Origin: Hippasteria phrygiana
Taxonomy: Eukaryota > Echinodermata > Asteroidea > Valvatida > Goniasteridae
Length of the DNA stretch: 64,000 nt
Direction: 5' to 3'
Assembly: GCA_037893225.1 (NCBI GenBank)
Contig: JAZGUH010000699.1
Location: forward strand, 248,001 to 312,000
Of this stretch, positions 63,998 through 64,000 are shown piece by piece. Within the stretch, counting starts at the first letter, position 1, and each line of letters starts with the position of its first letter. Both the position numbers and the translations under genes were made by a program. The notes under the pieces were generated by a model. It was not told the origin of the DNA. It did not search any database and saw only the letters and a list, made by a program, of their open reading frames with translations.

Positions 63998-64000
63998 TAA

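Larger units (their letters stand above)
62196..64000. other. GUSB intron 9, to the end of the window
   Basis: Contains about 500 bp of unique A+T-rich DNA, F3 (62709-63143), SINE A (63482-63605) and a GAATATTCG hairpin repeat (63613-63997). No further GUSB exon was found; the next coding exon should lie beyond 64000. Confidence 0.65.

Overview
This is eukaryotic nuclear DNA, A+T-rich, with GT/AG introns of 0.1-3.6 kb and very dense short non-autonomous transposons, tRNA-derived SINEs, minisatellites and long G/C homopolymers. The gene set (TMX2, OGFOD2, a lysosomal beta-glucuronidase, a NEMO/optineurin-like zinc-finger protein) and the repeat texture suggest a marine invertebrate deuterostome, most likely an echinoderm. 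The species cannot be fixed from sequence alone. No bacterial, organellar or viral gene set was seen.

Layout. (1) 0.7-3.4 kb, + strand: last four exons of a protein ending in a C2HC zinc finger with the spacing of NEMO/optineurin. (2) 5.25-10.38 kb, +: complete seven-exon TMX2 (273 aa). (3) 12.8-33.1 kb, -: three complete head-to-tail paralogues of an isopenicillin-N-synthase-like 2-oxoglutarate/Fe(II) oxygenase. Each has seven exons with identical intron positions and phases (325, 314 and 324 aa in transcription order), and a relic half-exon lies between two of them. (4) 35.8-46.2 kb, +: OGFOD2, a second and unrelated 2-oxoglutarate oxygenase; its first intron boundary is unresolved. (5) 48.3-51.1 kb, -: four-exon gene for a 307-aa protein I do not recognise. 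(6) 52.7 kb to beyond the window, +: beta-glucuronidase, first nine exons (504 codons), with the acid/base Glu present and the nucleophile exon downstream.

TMX2 and oxygenase A are convergent. Oxygenase C and OGFOD2 are divergent across 2.7 kb. OGFOD2 and the unknown gene are convergent, and the unknown gene and GUSB are divergent across 1.6 kb. Nothing ties these genes into one pathway apart from the expansion of 2-oxoglutarate oxygenases.

Introns and intergenic DNA are packed with repeats in families that recur inside the window. They include TTAA-flanked (piggyBac-like) MITEs, hAT-like MITEs beginning CAGGGG or CAGTGG, a 614-bp near-perfect palindrome with a 9-bp target duplication, several hairpin MITE families, four tRNA-like SINE families and tandem arrays. 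The most interesting signals are near-uniform exon 1 sequences in otherwise diverged oxygenase paralogues, a relic exon 2 that keeps its reading phases, a TTAA element sitting exactly at a stop codon, and a MITE family whose central palindrome stays symmetric while its sequence changes. Exon boundaries were derived by hand from splice signals, reading phase and remembered family sequences; no alignment was run.
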